Source: Pseudeuparius sepicola
Taxonomy: Eukaryota > Arthropoda > Insecta > Coleoptera > Anthribidae
DNA: 64,000 nt
Assembly (NCBI GenBank): GCA_963920635.1
Contig: OY987303.1
Coordinates: 15,540,175-15,604,174 of the forward strand
Reading direction: 5' to 3'
The position numbers were made by a program, and so were the translations under genes. The stretch's first letter is position 1. Each line of letters begins with the position of its first letter. Of the stretch, positions 22,570 through 35,109 are shown in pieces. The notes beneath the pieces are model-generated. The model was not told the DNA's origin, searched no databases, and saw only the letters and a program-made list of their open reading frames with translations.

Positions 22570-23100
22570 TGCTATAAATCTAAAGCAACAGTGGCAACTA
22601 ATAACTGCAAAATTTTTATTGCATGGGGCATCGAAATTATCCATATACCGGGTTGCTATATCGAATTTAAATAAGGTATTAGAAGTAAGGTTACTAATAT
22701 GCAATAGGACGATTGGGATTGCTTTTGGGTTAAGTTCCTAAAGAAGGGGTGGAAATGCTGTGTGAAATGGTTTATTGTTTAGTTTTTTGTGATAAACAGT
22801 AGACTTTAACGAACAAAAAAAAAAACAGTAGGTAATGTGTAAATTTCCAATTATAAAAAAAAAAATGTGTGGTTTCCTGTCATTTTGAGAGTAGGTAGGG
22901 TCATGTTGTTTATGTTTTTTTTTAAATAGGATGATTGAGCATTTTGCTATTATGTAATGGATTTTAAAAATGTGGAATTACAAACTCAGCGATTTTGAAA
23001 CATCAACTAGATCTTTGAAGGGCACAACTTTTCTGTATATTATGTATACAAAAACGACCCTATCCAATGTGTGTATTTTTTTATTTATATTTTTAAACAA
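22570..23100. other. AT-rich spacer
   Basis: No gene or repeat structure is recognised. The 62-codon minus frame at 22978 is AT-driven. Confidence 0.4.
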
Positions 23101-23109
23101 CTCGTTAAG

Positions 23110-23200
23110 TATTATGCTTTGAAATCCAGTTGCAAGATTTGACCACATACTAACACACACTAACAAGCGAAGTTAAATAAAAGCTTGTAATAAAACCGCA
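23110..23200 (-). mobile_element. Relic end of the Helentron-like family
   Basis: GTTGCAAGATTTGACC, a CTAACACACACTAACA tract and GTTAAATAAAAGCTT occur in the same order as GTTGCAAGATTCCACC, the CATA microsatellite and GTTAAATAAAAGCTT at 46600-46680. Only the terminal ~90 bp survive. Confidence 0.5.
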
Positions 23201-24780
23201 AACTATAATAATATGGGCACGCCCCTTAGAAATCGACTAGGTACATGTAACTCTCTTATTTTAGATGCTAAGAAAAAAATTTAAAATAAAAATTAAACGG
23301 TAGAAAATCTTCTACAATAATTTGTAGGAGATTGGCTTACATACAACTTGTCCCATATGCTCGGACTTAATACACCCTTGTGATTTGTGATATGAAATGG
23401 GAAGACCTGTGTTTTTCTAAATTTTTGCTCAGTTTTTCTTGTTAATTATTTTGCTAGTAGCCCGTAAAGTGATACTCTGGATTTTTTGCTTTAAAAAGTT
23501 TGCGTTCCTAAATAAGATAATAAGAGAATGGCATGTAGGCATCTAGTGGATTTCCGAGGGGCGATTCATAAATATATTAATTTTAACAGTGAGTAGGGAA
23601 AAATACCTGAACGCGAAATCTCAATTAAAAAAATTCCAACTTTTTTAAAGCCGTCTGTTGGAAAGGTTCGCTAATTACCGTGTCATAAAGCGTGCTGTAA
23701 ACTTTCGGTTTTGAACACACAGAGTGACTGAGAGCTCCAACACAGATTCGGCGACGTTAATAACAATGACGAAATTTAAAAATGTACAAAAATACATTCC
23801 TTCCCATACCAAATAACAAAGCACTATGGCGACATTATGGGACAAGCTGTATGTAAGCTAGTCTCCCACAATAAATTGTAGTAGATTTCATATCGTTTAA
23901 TTTGTATATGATTTTTTTCTAAAATCGAAAATACAGGAGATAAAATAATCAAAATCATCTTAAGTGGGACACCCCCTTTAGACTTGCCTCGTGGAAATGA
24001 TATTCCCACCCCAAGTAGCACAAATTGTTTTTAAAAGCTGTAACAATATCTATACCGCTATTTTATATAAGTATAGCCTCATGCTCTATCATTAAGAGTT
24101 GTAAACAATCTATCAGCACTAATAAAATATCAATATACCCAAAAAAGGCCCCCATTTATACAGCTTTTAAGTTCTATAAAGGATATAAAACAAGCTGAAA
24201 TAGAAATTAAATTGCTTCTTTATTACGTCTTTTCAACCCTTGTAAAATAAAATAAACTAAGCAGTTGCTATATCGGTGTTGCACAAGAATGCGTTATTCA
24301 GTTAGTTATTCTAATGATCTTCTTTTGATTGTTATATTAGAGGTATTTACATGATACAAACAAGATTTATAACACCCTAAAAAGTATATATTGACGAACA
24401 AATCATTTAAAAAATCATTTTTGTAATAAAACGGCTATACCTATTACAGTACCTATATAATTTCTATGTTCTCACACTCGCAAACAGAAAAATGACGACT
24501 TTGTTGAATAGCGAAGTAGAATCTGGTACCTACCTAATAAGAATTCGCCAGCAGACTCTTTTGCCTGTATTTATTAATTTTATTGCTCGCCCTGGACTCG
24601 AAATTCATCTGCCAAGAAAGTTTTATGGTATAAAACCACTTATTTTAGTGCGAAATGACAACTGCTCTTCGAAAACTCCTTGAAATTAATTTAAACAAAA
24701 AAAATATATATTTTTATTTTTTCCTGTTTTTTTGCAACTCCTGTATTTAAATAAATTGCGTTACATATTCAGAATGAATG
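23201..24780. other. AT-rich intergenic stretch
   Basis: No gene or element supported; TAAGTGGGACACC at about 23960 resembles the terminal word of the 17599 family. Confidence 0.4.
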
Positions 24781-25140
24781 TATCTCGTGTGGCCAAATAA
24801 CCTGGCTAAAGACATAACCCTGCCTGTCGCCGGAACCTGATCCCCGGCGTAAGCACTTTGTTTTTATGTCGATCGGCGGGGTGCGGCCCGGGCTTTATGG
24901 TGTTCGATATTCGCTAACGAAAATATAAAAACGGCTGGCGAAATGGCTCCGCCGGTGATGGGACCTCAACGAGCTGTTTACGGAATTGATCCGGCCGCCA
25001 TAAATTGCGATATTGCTTTTGTCTCTCGACGGTGGGCCGCCCGGACACTTTTTCATAAACCCCCACGCAATAAAATCCTTCGATTTTGATTCGCGTAATT
25101 TTCCCGTTCGAGGAAATGGCGAAATGTGTATAAAATTTTA
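24781..25140. other. GC-elevated island
   Basis: Balanced to GC-rich DNA with several CpG, e.g. CGGCGGGGTGCGGCCCGGGC near 24875. Open frames on both strands cross it without a recognisable domain. Candidate regulatory DNA. Confidence 0.3.
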
Positions 25141-25429
25141 TAAGAAAAATAGAATGAAACAAAATATTATTGCCCGATCTCAGCTCTTTCTCTCGGGTAC
25201 AATAATTTAGGGACATTTGCTTTATGATTATAATAGGTGTATTATTTACTTTGGTGGACGATGGCGTTGACAATAATATTTCTAGTCCCCATATTTTCTC
25301 TTGCTTGATTCTTTGTGAAATTTGGCTGCACTCTAAACCACATGCAACGGTACAGAATTTCAAATTTTAAGGGCTTGCCACGGACTTTAATAAATGCTTT
25401 AATGTATCTAAGTACGTAGTATTTTGTCT

Positions 25430-25602
25430 TCCTTTAGAAAAAATAAAAGAAAACCGGAAAAAATTGACTTTGACTAAGTATAATGCTCGGTATAATGTAA
25501 ACCGTTAGGATTTTGATACATAGGCATATGAAAAAATCTATTAATTTTCACGTTTTTTGTAGATTCCCGAAGTTTTGCCATTAAAAGTTGGACCACCCTG
25601 TA
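25430..25602. repeat. Diverged repeat ending in CACCCTGTATA
   Basis: See 3700-3989: shared ordered words ACCGTTAGGATTT, AGATTCCCGAA and a CACCCTGTATA terminus at 25594-25604. The other end is not found. Confidence 0.5.
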
Positions 25603-26634
25603 TAAATATTAAAATATCAAAGTAAAACGAGTGTATATACTTGATATTAGTATGTTATTGAGTTTTTCTCTCGGGAAATAAAAAACTCATTGAAATATAC
25701 CATCAGAGAAAACTCAGTCAACGGGTTCAATCCCACACCAAGCAAATTTTTATTTTTTTTGTCACTGCATTATACCTCTTATATTTATCATTTTTAGTAA
25801 TAACTGGACGATGGTTATCTGAAGATTATTACTCCAGTCTCCTCCATAGTCTGTTTTTAAAGTACCTACCTACCTATAATATGAAATTGTCGGTAGCAGG
25901 AAAAATGTAATACATTGCTCGTTGCGTAAGCTCTTTTTAGCTTCGGAAATAGTTTTAAAGCCTGTGGCAACGCGGGCGTTAAACAACCTCCTCGGCCAAA
26001 AAGGTGCGCTTACACATCTCGCAATGTACATAACTATTTTATACAGCACATACTTTTCAAACGTTATCAACATTATCAAGACTGAGATAGACTATAATAA
26101 GACGAATATCTACAAGGATATGGACGTTCTCGTTGGTCTTTCTAAACAAAGCGTGCGTGGTGCTGTAGTTTTTATACATGGGCCGCCCATATTAGTTTAT
26201 ACATGGTGCTGACACCCACCAGAGGCGCCACCACCAACGAACTACTTGACGTCACAACCCAGGACGGCGCGTTTCAAGAATGATTTGAAATATGCAGTTT
26301 TGAATTGCTTACATTTATTGCATAAAAATAAAAAATGAGCGTTTTTGGTTCATTTAATGGCACTAAATTACATTTGTGTGCAATATATTTTTCAAATTTA
26401 ATTTTTGTGCAAGTTCCCTTGCCAATTGCAGCTAGTGCCAACATTTTCCAGTTGGAACTAGGATAGCATTTGCTCAAGTACTACGGAAAACCCTTCAATA
26501 AGCCATTGTGAGTACCACTACTTCATTTTTCATCGTCTAGTTTTAGATACTATTTTCCTGAAATTCATATATTTCATTGCGAGAATATCAATCAAATCTG
26601 AAAAGATCTTAACAATTTGGAATTTAATTATGTT
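25603..26634. other. AT-rich intergenic stretch
   Basis: No supported gene. The 96-codon frame at 25922 has no recognisable domain. Confidence 0.35.
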
Positions 26635-27240
26635 TTCTTGAAATCGGCATTAAAATGTCCCAAAATCGTCATTAAAAGCACAGAAATCGTACAATAATGT
26701 AGCCCATTATTGTACGATTTTTTCAATAAGTAGGCCTTGGCGAGATGTAAACATCAAACGTGAGACGCGGAGAAATCGCCCGTCAAAAGTGGCCAAATAT
26801 TCAAAACCCGGCCGATAAAGGCTCATTTAACTTTTCGTACACATTGCGAAATTGTTTCCTATAGAAGCGCAATCCTTTAGTATACATATTTTAGTAAATT
26901 TGAAAAACAATAGATTTGTTGTGTAAGCTGCACAAGAAGCAGCAGTTTGGTTTTTCTGTCAGAAGGTGCCGTACATCATTATGCTTGTGCTAGGTAGAGC
27001 GATCGGTAAAGTCAAGCAACGCCGCGCGTAGTCGGTTCGTGGACGGGTGATCCCTTATTATTATTTTCTTGCCTAATAAAACATTTTTTTTCCGATTTCA
27101 AGAAAAATATAATATGTACCTCGGCACTGAAGTTCTTTTTATGACTCATGTGGTTTATTTGCCTCGGCCAGAGGCCTCAGCAACTAAACTCCACATGAGT
27201 CATAAAAAGTTGAACTTCAGTGCCTTGGTACATAAATAAC
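26635..27240 (+). mobile_element. Composite repeat with 5S-rRNA-like core, copy 1
   Basis: It starts TTTCTTGAAATCGG and carries the inverse CCGATTTCAAGAAAA at about 27095-27109. Between them are a short hairpin (TCGTACAATAATG / CATTATTGTACGA at about 26688-26720) and a 5S-rRNA-like core at 26998-27056. After the second TIR comes a 120-bp palindrome (27117-27233: GTACCTCGGCACTGAAGTT ... AACTTCAGTGCCTTGGTAC). The same order recurs in copies 2-4, so the whole ~600 bp behaves as a unit. Confidence 0.85.
26998..27056 (+). ncRNA. 5S-rRNA-derived segment (pol III box A to box C) within the repeat
   Basis: GCGATCGGTAAAGTCAAGC, AACGCCGCGCGTAGTCGG, TTCGTGGACGGGTGATCCC aligns with the 3' half of animal 5S rRNA: the GATCACCGAAGTTAAGCAG / CGTCGGGCGTGGTTAGTAC / TTGGATGGGTGACC region that holds the internal TFIIIA/TFIIIC promoter. 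The degenerate copy near 37420 (minus) preserves TCATGGATGGGTGACCGC, even closer to 5S, which supports descent rather than chance. It is not a functional 5S gene: only part is present. Confidence 0.65.
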
Positions 27241-27550
27241 TATTTCTTGAAATCGGCATTAAAATGTCCCAAAATCGTCATTAAAAGCACAGAAATCGTA
27301 CAATAATGTAGCCCATTATTGTACGATTTTTTCAATAAGTAGGCCTTGGCGAGATGTAAACATCAAACGTCAGACGCGGAGAAATCGCCCGTCAAAAGTG
27401 ACCAAATATTCAAAACCCGGCCGATAAAGGCTCATTTAACTTTTCGTACACATTGCGAAATTGTTTCCTATAGAAGCGCAATCCTTCAGTATACATATTT
27501 TAGTAAATTTGAATATCAATAGATTTGTTGTGTAGGTAGCCTACACAACC

Positions 27551-27603
27551 AAAAACCAAACTGCTGCTTCTTGTGTAGCACAAGAAGCAGCAGTTTGGTT
27601 TTT
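27551..27603. repeat. Perfect 25-bp-arm palindrome
   Basis: AAAAACCAAACTGCTGCTTC+TTGTG, a TAG loop, then its exact inverse. Copy 1 (26925-26956) has only the right half, so copy 2 gained an inverted duplicate. Confidence 0.9.
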
Positions 27604-27637
27604 CTGTCAGAAGGTGCCGTACGTCATTATACTTGTC

Positions 27638-27705
27638 CTAGGTACACCCTTGTCTAAATTTAGTAGGAAATAAAGAGATGTTGTAACTAACTAACTAACT
27701 AGGTA
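27638..27705 (+). mobile_element. 54-bp 5'-truncated non-LTR retroposon with 7-bp duplication
   Basis: The insert (27645-27698) ends in an AATAAAG-type signal (GGAAATAAAGAGATG) and a (TAAC)n tail. It is flanked by CTAGGTA at 27638-27644 and 27699-27705. Copy 1 retains the empty site (GCTAGGTAGAGC at about 26990), proving insertion. This pattern is typical of target-primed reverse transcription by a non-LTR element whose tail is not poly(A). Confidence 0.85.
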
Positions 27706-27995
27706 GAGCGATCGGTAAAGTCAAGCAACGCCGCGCGTAGTCGGTTCGTGGACGGGTGATCCCTTATTATTATTTTCTTGCCTAATAAAACATTTTTTTT
27801 CCGATTTCAAAAAAAATATATATATGTGGTTTATTTGCCTCGGCCAGAGGCCTCAGCAACTAAACTCCACATGAGTCATAAAAAGTTCAACTTCAGTGCC
27901 TTGGTACATAAATAACTATTTTTTCGGTTAAAACAATCATGTTTTTCTATTCTATCACAATCTTCTTTATAATGAGATCCACAAATTCAAGTGAA

Positions 27996-28612
27996 ATAAT
28001 AGTTATTTATGTACCAAGGCACTGAAGTTCAACATTTTATGACTCATGTGGAATTTAGTTGCCGAGGCCTCTGGCTGAGGCAAATAAACCACATGAGTCA
28101 TAAAAAGAATTTCAGTGCTTAGGTACATATTATATATTTTTTTGAAATCGAAAAAAAAAATGTTTTATTAGGCAAGAAAATAACCATAAGGGATCACCCG
28201 TTCATGAACCGACTGCGCGCGGCGTTGCTTGACTTTGACGATCGTTCTACCTAGGTCAAGTAAGATAAAACACGGCGTCTTCGAACAGACAAACCAAATT
28301 GCTGCCTGTTGTGCAGCCTCCACAGCAGATCTCTTGATATTCAAACCTACTAAAATATTTATACTGAAAGATTGCGCTGGTATAGGTAACAATTTCGCAA
28401 TGTGTACGAAAAGTTAAATGGGCCTTTTGTGGCCGAGTTTTGAATATTTGGTCACTTTTGACGCGCGATGAATCCGCGTCTGACGTTTGATGTTTACACC
28501 TCGCCAAAGCCTATACTTATTGAAAAAATCGTACAATAATGGGCTACTTTAATGCCGATTTCTGAGCTTTTAATGACGATTTTGGGACACTTTACTGCCG
28601 ATTTCAAGAAAA
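27996..28612 (-). mobile_element. Composite 5S-like repeat, copy 3 (inverted)
   Basis: Inverse orientation: palindrome first (27997-28130), then the TIR near 28145, the inverted 5S-like core at about 28192-28252, the hairpin near 28530, and the outer TIR CCGATTTCAAGAAAA at 28597-28611. More diverged than copies 1 and 2. With copy 2 it makes an inverted pair around a 75-bp spacer (27921-27995). Confidence 0.8.
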
Positions 28613-30238
28613 AAATTTGTTACTAAATTATTTCAAAATATTTTACCGAGTATTTTACATTCTCCCTCGAAAATTGTATAAGAGAGATCTTTCATATATA
28701 AATTTTTACTCAAAACACAATTGTAAATTTACAGTTGCAACTGTAAAAAAATAAAAAAGAAACAATTGTATACTTATATGTGTGTGACTGAGTGTTCCCA
28801 AGATAACTTTCGAACGAATTGAGATATCAGCTTCAAATCTGGCATATGTAATCCACCCCACAGTAGAACGGTTCGGATTGCTTTTGGGCAGAACCGCTCT
28901 ATGCGAAGGGATGTAAAAGGGAGGATGCAAATGTACCTATAGAATTATTTAGTTTTGGCAATACAAGAGATTTTAGTCAACAAAATTAGTACATAATAAT
29001 TGATACTCAAAAGCGAGAATATGTCGGTAACTATAGTGTGTGATTCGTATACAATAAATAGTATATATTTTTTGCTATACAATTTTCACAAATACTTTTA
29101 TTATACCTATCGACTACGGCCCATAAAACTTTTCGAATTTTGTTTACTTAAGAAAGGAAATGGGCGTCCATGCGCGATCGCTCGCCCATCGCGCAATTTG
29201 CCATTCCCATTAATATAAATCTCTGAGATTTTAATGGCAGCGCAATTCAAAGTGCCACCATTCGCCATTATTTCCAATCGCGAATTGCGGAGCGGCCGTA
29301 ATTTTCAATTAAAATGAAAATACGTTCGCGAACCTACGCATAAACTATCCAGCGCTGTGATCTCCGACCGTACGCGCTCGCTGTCGACGGTATTTTGTTT
29401 AATAAATTCTAATAAGGCCCCTGGCACAGTGGCGAACCCACCTAGTCGTCGGACGGGGCGAGAAAACACGTCCCGAAGGTATGAGACGAAGTACGAGGCG
29501 ACAGACTGTCTTTTGTCAGATGGCAATTTAGATTTGCATCTCTGGTGTATACACTGCGAACGGAGAATTATCTCGGGTCTATAATTTCCATGGTGTAATC
29601 CCCACCCCTCCACCAGGTAGTGGCTGACTGCGCGGGTCCACTGGTGACTGCGGCCGGCAAGGGGGGGGGGGAAGCACGACCTGCCGATTGCCAGCGTTGT
29701 CAACAACTCTGATTTATTAAAATATCTCATTATTTCGATAGGCCACTGCTGATATCATGTTTTTGGTGCTCAATCTGTTGTTTTTTTAAATATATAAGAA
29801 ACTTAATTTTCATGAACACCCCATTGACAGGAGAGACACAATCTGTTAGCCTCCGCGTTGTCCAGACATGGCGCCCAACTATTACTTTTCCCTGTGGCGT
29901 TATTTTAAAGGAAGCTATCTACGAACATCAACACGAGAAGTCCAGGACATTGGAAGGATTGCGAAAATGGCTACAATAATACATTCATGTAGTATTTCGT
30001 AAATTTATTTTATTACCCTCCGCTTGGCAACACTGCGGCATAGAATATGGTCATATGGTGAAGTGGGGGAAGTCGGGCTTCTAATTGGTTAGGGCAAAGA
30101 TATACAACTATATATCTTTGGTTAGGGGAAACAGCCATACCTACTGGATACCTAAGGATAGAAAGGATGGGTGTTCAATAAACTTCACTCTTTTATCTTT
30201 AATAAATAAGGTCGTATTGTATGATCCACGTCTAATTG
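28613..30238. other. Intergenic; GC-elevated island 29140-29720; possible transposase scrap
   Basis: 29140-29720 is CpG-rich. A 141-codon minus frame (29305-29730) and a 75-codon plus frame overlap there with no recognised domain. A G run lies at about 29660-29669. At 29873-29940 the plus strand reads APNYYFSLWRYFKGS, resembling the (D/P)xxFFLWGYLK block near the end of mariner/Tc-type DDE transposases; it is short and degraded, so only suggestive. Confidence 0.35.
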
Positions 30239-30431
30239 TTTAACCGTTGACTGACGTATTAATAAAGACTGCTCACGGCTGTCTTGTTTGACAGTACTCT
30301 GGCTCACCATGCGCTTCCCGGAGACAAAATACAATGCAAAATACATTGTTGACCATAGGCGGCATCTACTTTCCAGGATATGAAACTATAGCCGTGAGAA
30401 GTCTTATTAATATGTCGGTCAACGGTCTAAC
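30239..30431. mobile_element. MITE with ~45-bp inverted arms
   Basis: GTTTAACCGTTGACTGACGT, then ATTAATAAAGACTGCTCACGGCT, is inverted at the right as AGCCGTGAGAAGTCTTATTA, ATATGTCGGTCAACGGTCTAAC. The loop of about 100 bp is non-coding. No clear target duplication. Confidence 0.8.
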
Positions 30432-33400
30432 GTATAGGAATACATGCATTTATTGTTACTTATCGGTCTTTGCACCATATGGGTCGTATAATTTTTGACG
30501 AGAATTTTTCTACTCAAATAGGTTTCGAAAATGTGTAATTTAATTTTAAGTTTCCACAATACCTATAGACATTTCAATATTTATTTACGTTTGTGTTCTT
30601 CCTGAATAAAATATAGAATAATTCCTTTTGTAATTCATGGAATATTAGAGTAAAGAATCTCGGCCCAAAAATCCTTAGAAGATAGGACGTTATTTCCCCA
30701 CAGTAGAATTGTTTGTTGTGGAGAATAACAAAACATAACTTCAATTTGTTATGGATAAACTGCAATTTTCTGTTTAAGTCCCCAAGGCCATGGTCGTGTG
30801 TATTTTAAGGGGCTAAAATTAAAATTAAAATTAAAACCATGCAAAACAATACTTTATCATATTATGTATTTACAAATACATTGAAAAAATTATTGGCACC
30901 GCATTTGAATTGAAGTTAACAGTTGCACCAGATAGAAAACGTTCATATTAGGTTAGGAATTCCACGTATTTTTGTATACCAGCAATCACATTTATTATGC
31001 AATCGCCCTCAACAGTCAACAGCCGTGCGCTTTCTTGCACACCGCACAGTTTTTATCCATTTTTAAATAGTCCACAAACCTAAATTTCACTTTCACAGCA
31101 CTGAAAATTGTACTACTTTCACCAAAAAATATTAACAAATGCAAAATCACAACAACATCGGCTATTAAAATGCGTAAATGGATCGACGAAGTTAGTGCTG
31201 ATAAGGGAATAATGTAGCTCATCGGAACAAATTCCTTAACTGTTTTGGCGCCGAATTAAAAGCAGCAATTTTGATTGGCTGAAGAGATTGAGCACTCCCA
31301 ATTAAACAAACAATCAGTGTTTTTAAACAAATGGAATAATGTTGGGAAACACTTTTGGTATTATTTACTTTATCTATACGGATTTTTGGTCGGAGAGTGT
31401 AATATATGCGGCCGTGGCTACGCCGCTGGCATGGAAAGTTGCTACAGATAAGCCGATGGAAATTTATAGATCTTTTTCATCTTACGCATGTCCTCTGTTC
31501 GTACCACAGAAGATAAATTAAAGCTATTCAAGGCTTTTCACACCGCACTTACTGCGGACATTCATTTTGTGCAGCATATGCAGGCTTAAAATGCGGTATC
31601 TGACACAAATCGCATTTTTATTTATTGGCGGCACTTTTTCAATCCATAGGGCGACCAAGTGGGCTCCATTTCGTAAGAATTCTGTTTAATCTTGTGAGAA
31701 ATACATTAGAAAGTCTTTTGAAATTGTGCTTAACATAATATTCCTTTTGAGCAGTGTTTGCAGGATGTTTACATTTGGTTCACCAACTACTTCAAATTAC
31801 TGTGGATTGCTATCGAAGCTGTTTCCAGACGAAATATATATAATTATTATAATTTACCTAGTATGTTGGAATGAAAATATTACAACGCAGAATCTATATT
31901 ATGCCCTCTACACAAAGTTCGCCACATTAAATTTGACATTTAAAAAATAAAATAGGTACTAAAAATGGGTTTACCTACTTGTTAAAATTTCAAAAAGTTT
32001 TACCTGAAAAAGTAGTTTCTTTTTCAGTTTTACATAAGAGAAGAGAATTTGAATGTTCCATTAAAAGATTTTCTTTCTTAGCATGTTTAAATAATTTTGA
32101 AAATTTTAAAAACTTAGAACTGCATAAAAACTCATAATATTCAGTATTCACTTTTTATTGCTAAATATTTTTATGAATATGGGTTTTTCAAAAGAATATA
32201 AACACTTTAAATTCTGTTGTTTCTTGCAAAGTTGATGTTCCGTCAGGTAATTAGGATATAAATTTATTTACATGCCAGTCTAAGATTTATGCCAAAATAA
32301 TAATAATTTAAAATAGCATCAAACTACTTTACGTATACCTAACCAAAATTCGCTACTTTTTACAGCTAAAACACAATACTTAGGATGAAAGGTAAATAAT
32401 TGCCCCCTATGCCCCCAATTTTGATAATATTCGTGAAACAGTTTGATGATATTTCAACGTAGGTAGTATTATTTTCCCATCAATTTAGTGTTGGAAAATT
32501 TAAGGTATAAGCATTCAGTTGCTTCTGGAGTACTCCTAGTTTGGAGTATTGTGAGGGCAAGAATTATTATTATCATTATTATCTTAGGTACCTTTGACTA
32601 AAAATATCCGAAACCTTACGAACTTGACGAAAAACGAAGTTGAAAGGTGGATAATCTTTGGCCGGCCTTTATGAAATTTAATTACATGGTAATCTAATTA
32701 CACGCGTTGATTTTTTGACTTCCTGCTTGATGTAATCGGAGAATATTTAGGATAATCGGGAAGACCCGTATGGGTTTTGGGCCAATCGACGTTGGGTTTA
32801 CATTTATAATATCTAATCTGACATCTGATATATCCTGTTAGTAAAATGGCCGCGTAGAGTCGACGTCCTTTTAGAAAAAATATTTACCAATTGGATATAC
32901 GTTTGTACTCATCTAAAAATGAAACAAGGTAGATGTATATAAAATCGCAAATTTAAAATTTAAAACAAAGAAAAAGCTAGATTGCCATTTTATGGCAACA
33001 AATGGTGACCCTTTAATTTAATTAAGTATATTAATAAGTATATTATTAACTATTATACTAATTAATTGAAGCTTTTTTAAAAATTGACGTTTTTTTAGTA
33101 ACATTTTAATGGCCTTTTGGGTGGAGTGATGACTTTAATTGGTTGCATTTAATTATTTGCGGAAGTAATATGTAGCCATGGATCTTCAACGTTCTTGTCT
33201 TCTGTTACGCTACTTATTGGGGCAAATGCTTCTAGATGTAGAATGACAGAGTTATACTTTTCATCAGTTTACGTGGGGATTTTTGTTTTAGTAGAGAAAA
33301 TTGGATGAAAATTACATGTTTTTCCATTCAAAAACTTACACCCATTCTGGAAATTGTCGCCCTTTAAAGATGCTATTAAAACTGTGTAAATATTAGAACT

Positions 33401-34333
33401 TAGATTTAGGTAAACCACTAGAGGTGCCATTTAGAATCGAGCTAATGTACCTATAGTACTATATATAGTGCGAAAATACACAAACACAATTTAGTAAATG
33501 ACAAGTACTTTCTTCGAACAATTCAAATTCGTAAACTTTTCCGTTGGTAAATCTACACTGGAAAAAAAATTACATCTGCGTTGTCTTTTTACTTTTTATC
33601 GGTATTCTGTGTAATCGGTAAATCGATAATTATGTATATTTACGTGGAAGTTACCATCCCAAAATTTTACTACAACTTTTTGTGACTTTACCCTTGTTTA
33701 TGTAATATTTACATAATGTTTTATTGTCACAGTCAGATGGTGTTTTCACTGAGTCAATAAAGTATTTTTAAGGTAAAGGTTACATAAACTAAGAATCCAT
33801 AGCGATATACTGTATATTTACAGCTTTAGGATAACAAATTAAAATAATTATTATTTAAAAAACTGCCAGAGGAAAATACCAAGTATTATATATTATTGTT
33901 GGAAAGCCCTTTTTGAGCAGTTCAATATGCGCCTATAATATAATAGTGTTTAATTAGAAAAAAAAACACATGTTTATTTTGCCACACTTCAGTAGCAAAA
34001 TAAGTGGCTAATTTTTCACATAATAGTCAAAAAGTATATATAAGTATTCTATCTACAACTTTTTTTTAGGTCAAAAAATAAAAAGTTGAGGGTAAAATAT
34101 ATCTATGAACACCATGTCCCTAGTAATGTTGCAAACAAAGATTGTTAATAGATGATTTAATATATTTACTTATTTCTTTTTATGAAACTGAAAACTGAAT
34201 ATATCTAATAATATAAATTGTTTGAAATATTATACTATTCTTTTTCCTATGTCGCAATAATTATCAAGACAGAATTGTTTCAAGTCTAAATAAAACTCGA
34301 TGTTTCGTATCAACTACAAGCTTTTTTAATATA
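30432..34333. other. Long AT-rich intergenic stretch
   Basis: No gene recognised in 3.9 kb. Small frames (30574, 31016, 31339, 31726) lack domains. A short (TAAAAT)n run lies near 30813-30835. 33540-33800 is rich in TTTAC/GTAAA words in both orientations and may be a decayed MITE. Confidence 0.4.
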
Positions 34334-34730
34334 CAGTGTGTTCACTTGTTTAAGTACTTGATCCTAAACAACTCAATAATATTGTTGTTGGTAACGGAAA
34401 AACAAATTAAATTATTTTCTGAACACCCTTATTTTATAAGATGTTCACATTTGCAAAAGTTTGCCTCATTAATCTGCTACATTCTTGAGTTATTCCGCCT
34501 TTTAGATCGTTAATATCTGTAGGAAGTGCCTTTTCCGTTACTATAACAACAACTTATCGAGTTGCTTAGGACCCATAGTGTCCAAAATAGTCCTTATAAG
34601 CTGTTTTTATTTTTCAACCGATTTAAAAACAAGAAGCGATCCAGCATTCCTGACAAATTTATCTTTAAAATGAAGTATTTTCATTATTACCGACATTTTT
34701 AGGGTGACTAGTTGTCAAATGGACACACTG
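34334..34730. mobile_element. TA-flanked MITE CAGTGTGTTCACTTG
   Basis: The left end CAGTGTGTTCACTTG and the right end CAAATGGACACACTG are inverted; TA lies at 34332-34333 and 34731-34732. An inner inverted repeat (AACAACTC...GGTAACGGAAAA / TTTTCCGTTACTATAACAAC...GAGTTGCTT) makes it a nested hairpin. 397 bp, non-coding. The termini resemble the 17599 family. Confidence 0.8.
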
Positions 34731-35109
34731 TATTTAATATGTTCGTAGGTTCTTAATAAAAAACACTTTCTTTTGGATTACCCTTGTTATATTTAGATAG
34801 GTATACAATATCGAATCCAGAAAATATTATTATATATATTTTTTTAATTGACAAGACGTCAGAGTTAACTAAACAAAGTATGCGATTGTATACAAAAGTA
34901 GCAATGCAAGTTTATATTTACAATAAGATAAATTGAGAGCTCCCGTATAATATAACAGAATATTTTTACTACTCTTACATTTTTGCGCATTAAACATATT
35001 ATCGTATAATAATTAAGGCGGTTTCTAAATTTACCTTCGTACTCGTATGTCGATTCCTTTTTACAGAGAATTTGGGGACTTGAAATTTATCTTTTTCTAA
35101 ATATCTTTG

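Larger units (their letters stand above)
27243..27920 (+). mobile_element. Composite 5S-like repeat, copy 2 (with two internal rearrangements)
   Basis: Directly follows copy 1 and is nearly identical to it up to about 27530. It then differs by an inverted duplication (palindrome 27551-27603) and a 54-bp retroposon (27645-27698). The 5S-like core is at 27708-27768, and the right TIR has decayed to CCGATTTCAAAAAAA. The terminal palindrome lost its first arm half, keeping GTGGTTTATTTGCC onward. Confidence 0.85.

Noticed and set aside
24914..25363. 149-codon minus frame
   Set aside because: Half in a GC-elevated island, half AT-rich, no domain, and contradictory plus frame at 25013.
26688..26720. 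Rho-independent terminator-like hairpin
   Set aside because: The hairpin plus T-run belongs to a repeated eukaryotic element and recurs in other copies; bacterial termination is irrelevant here.
29305..29730. 141-codon minus frame
   Set aside because: Crosses a GC-elevated island and a G-run, overlaps a plus frame, and has no recognisable domain; not called as a gene.
29873..29980. mariner/Tc transposase gene
   Set aside because: Only a short LWxYxK-like block is readable; too degraded to annotate as its own feature.
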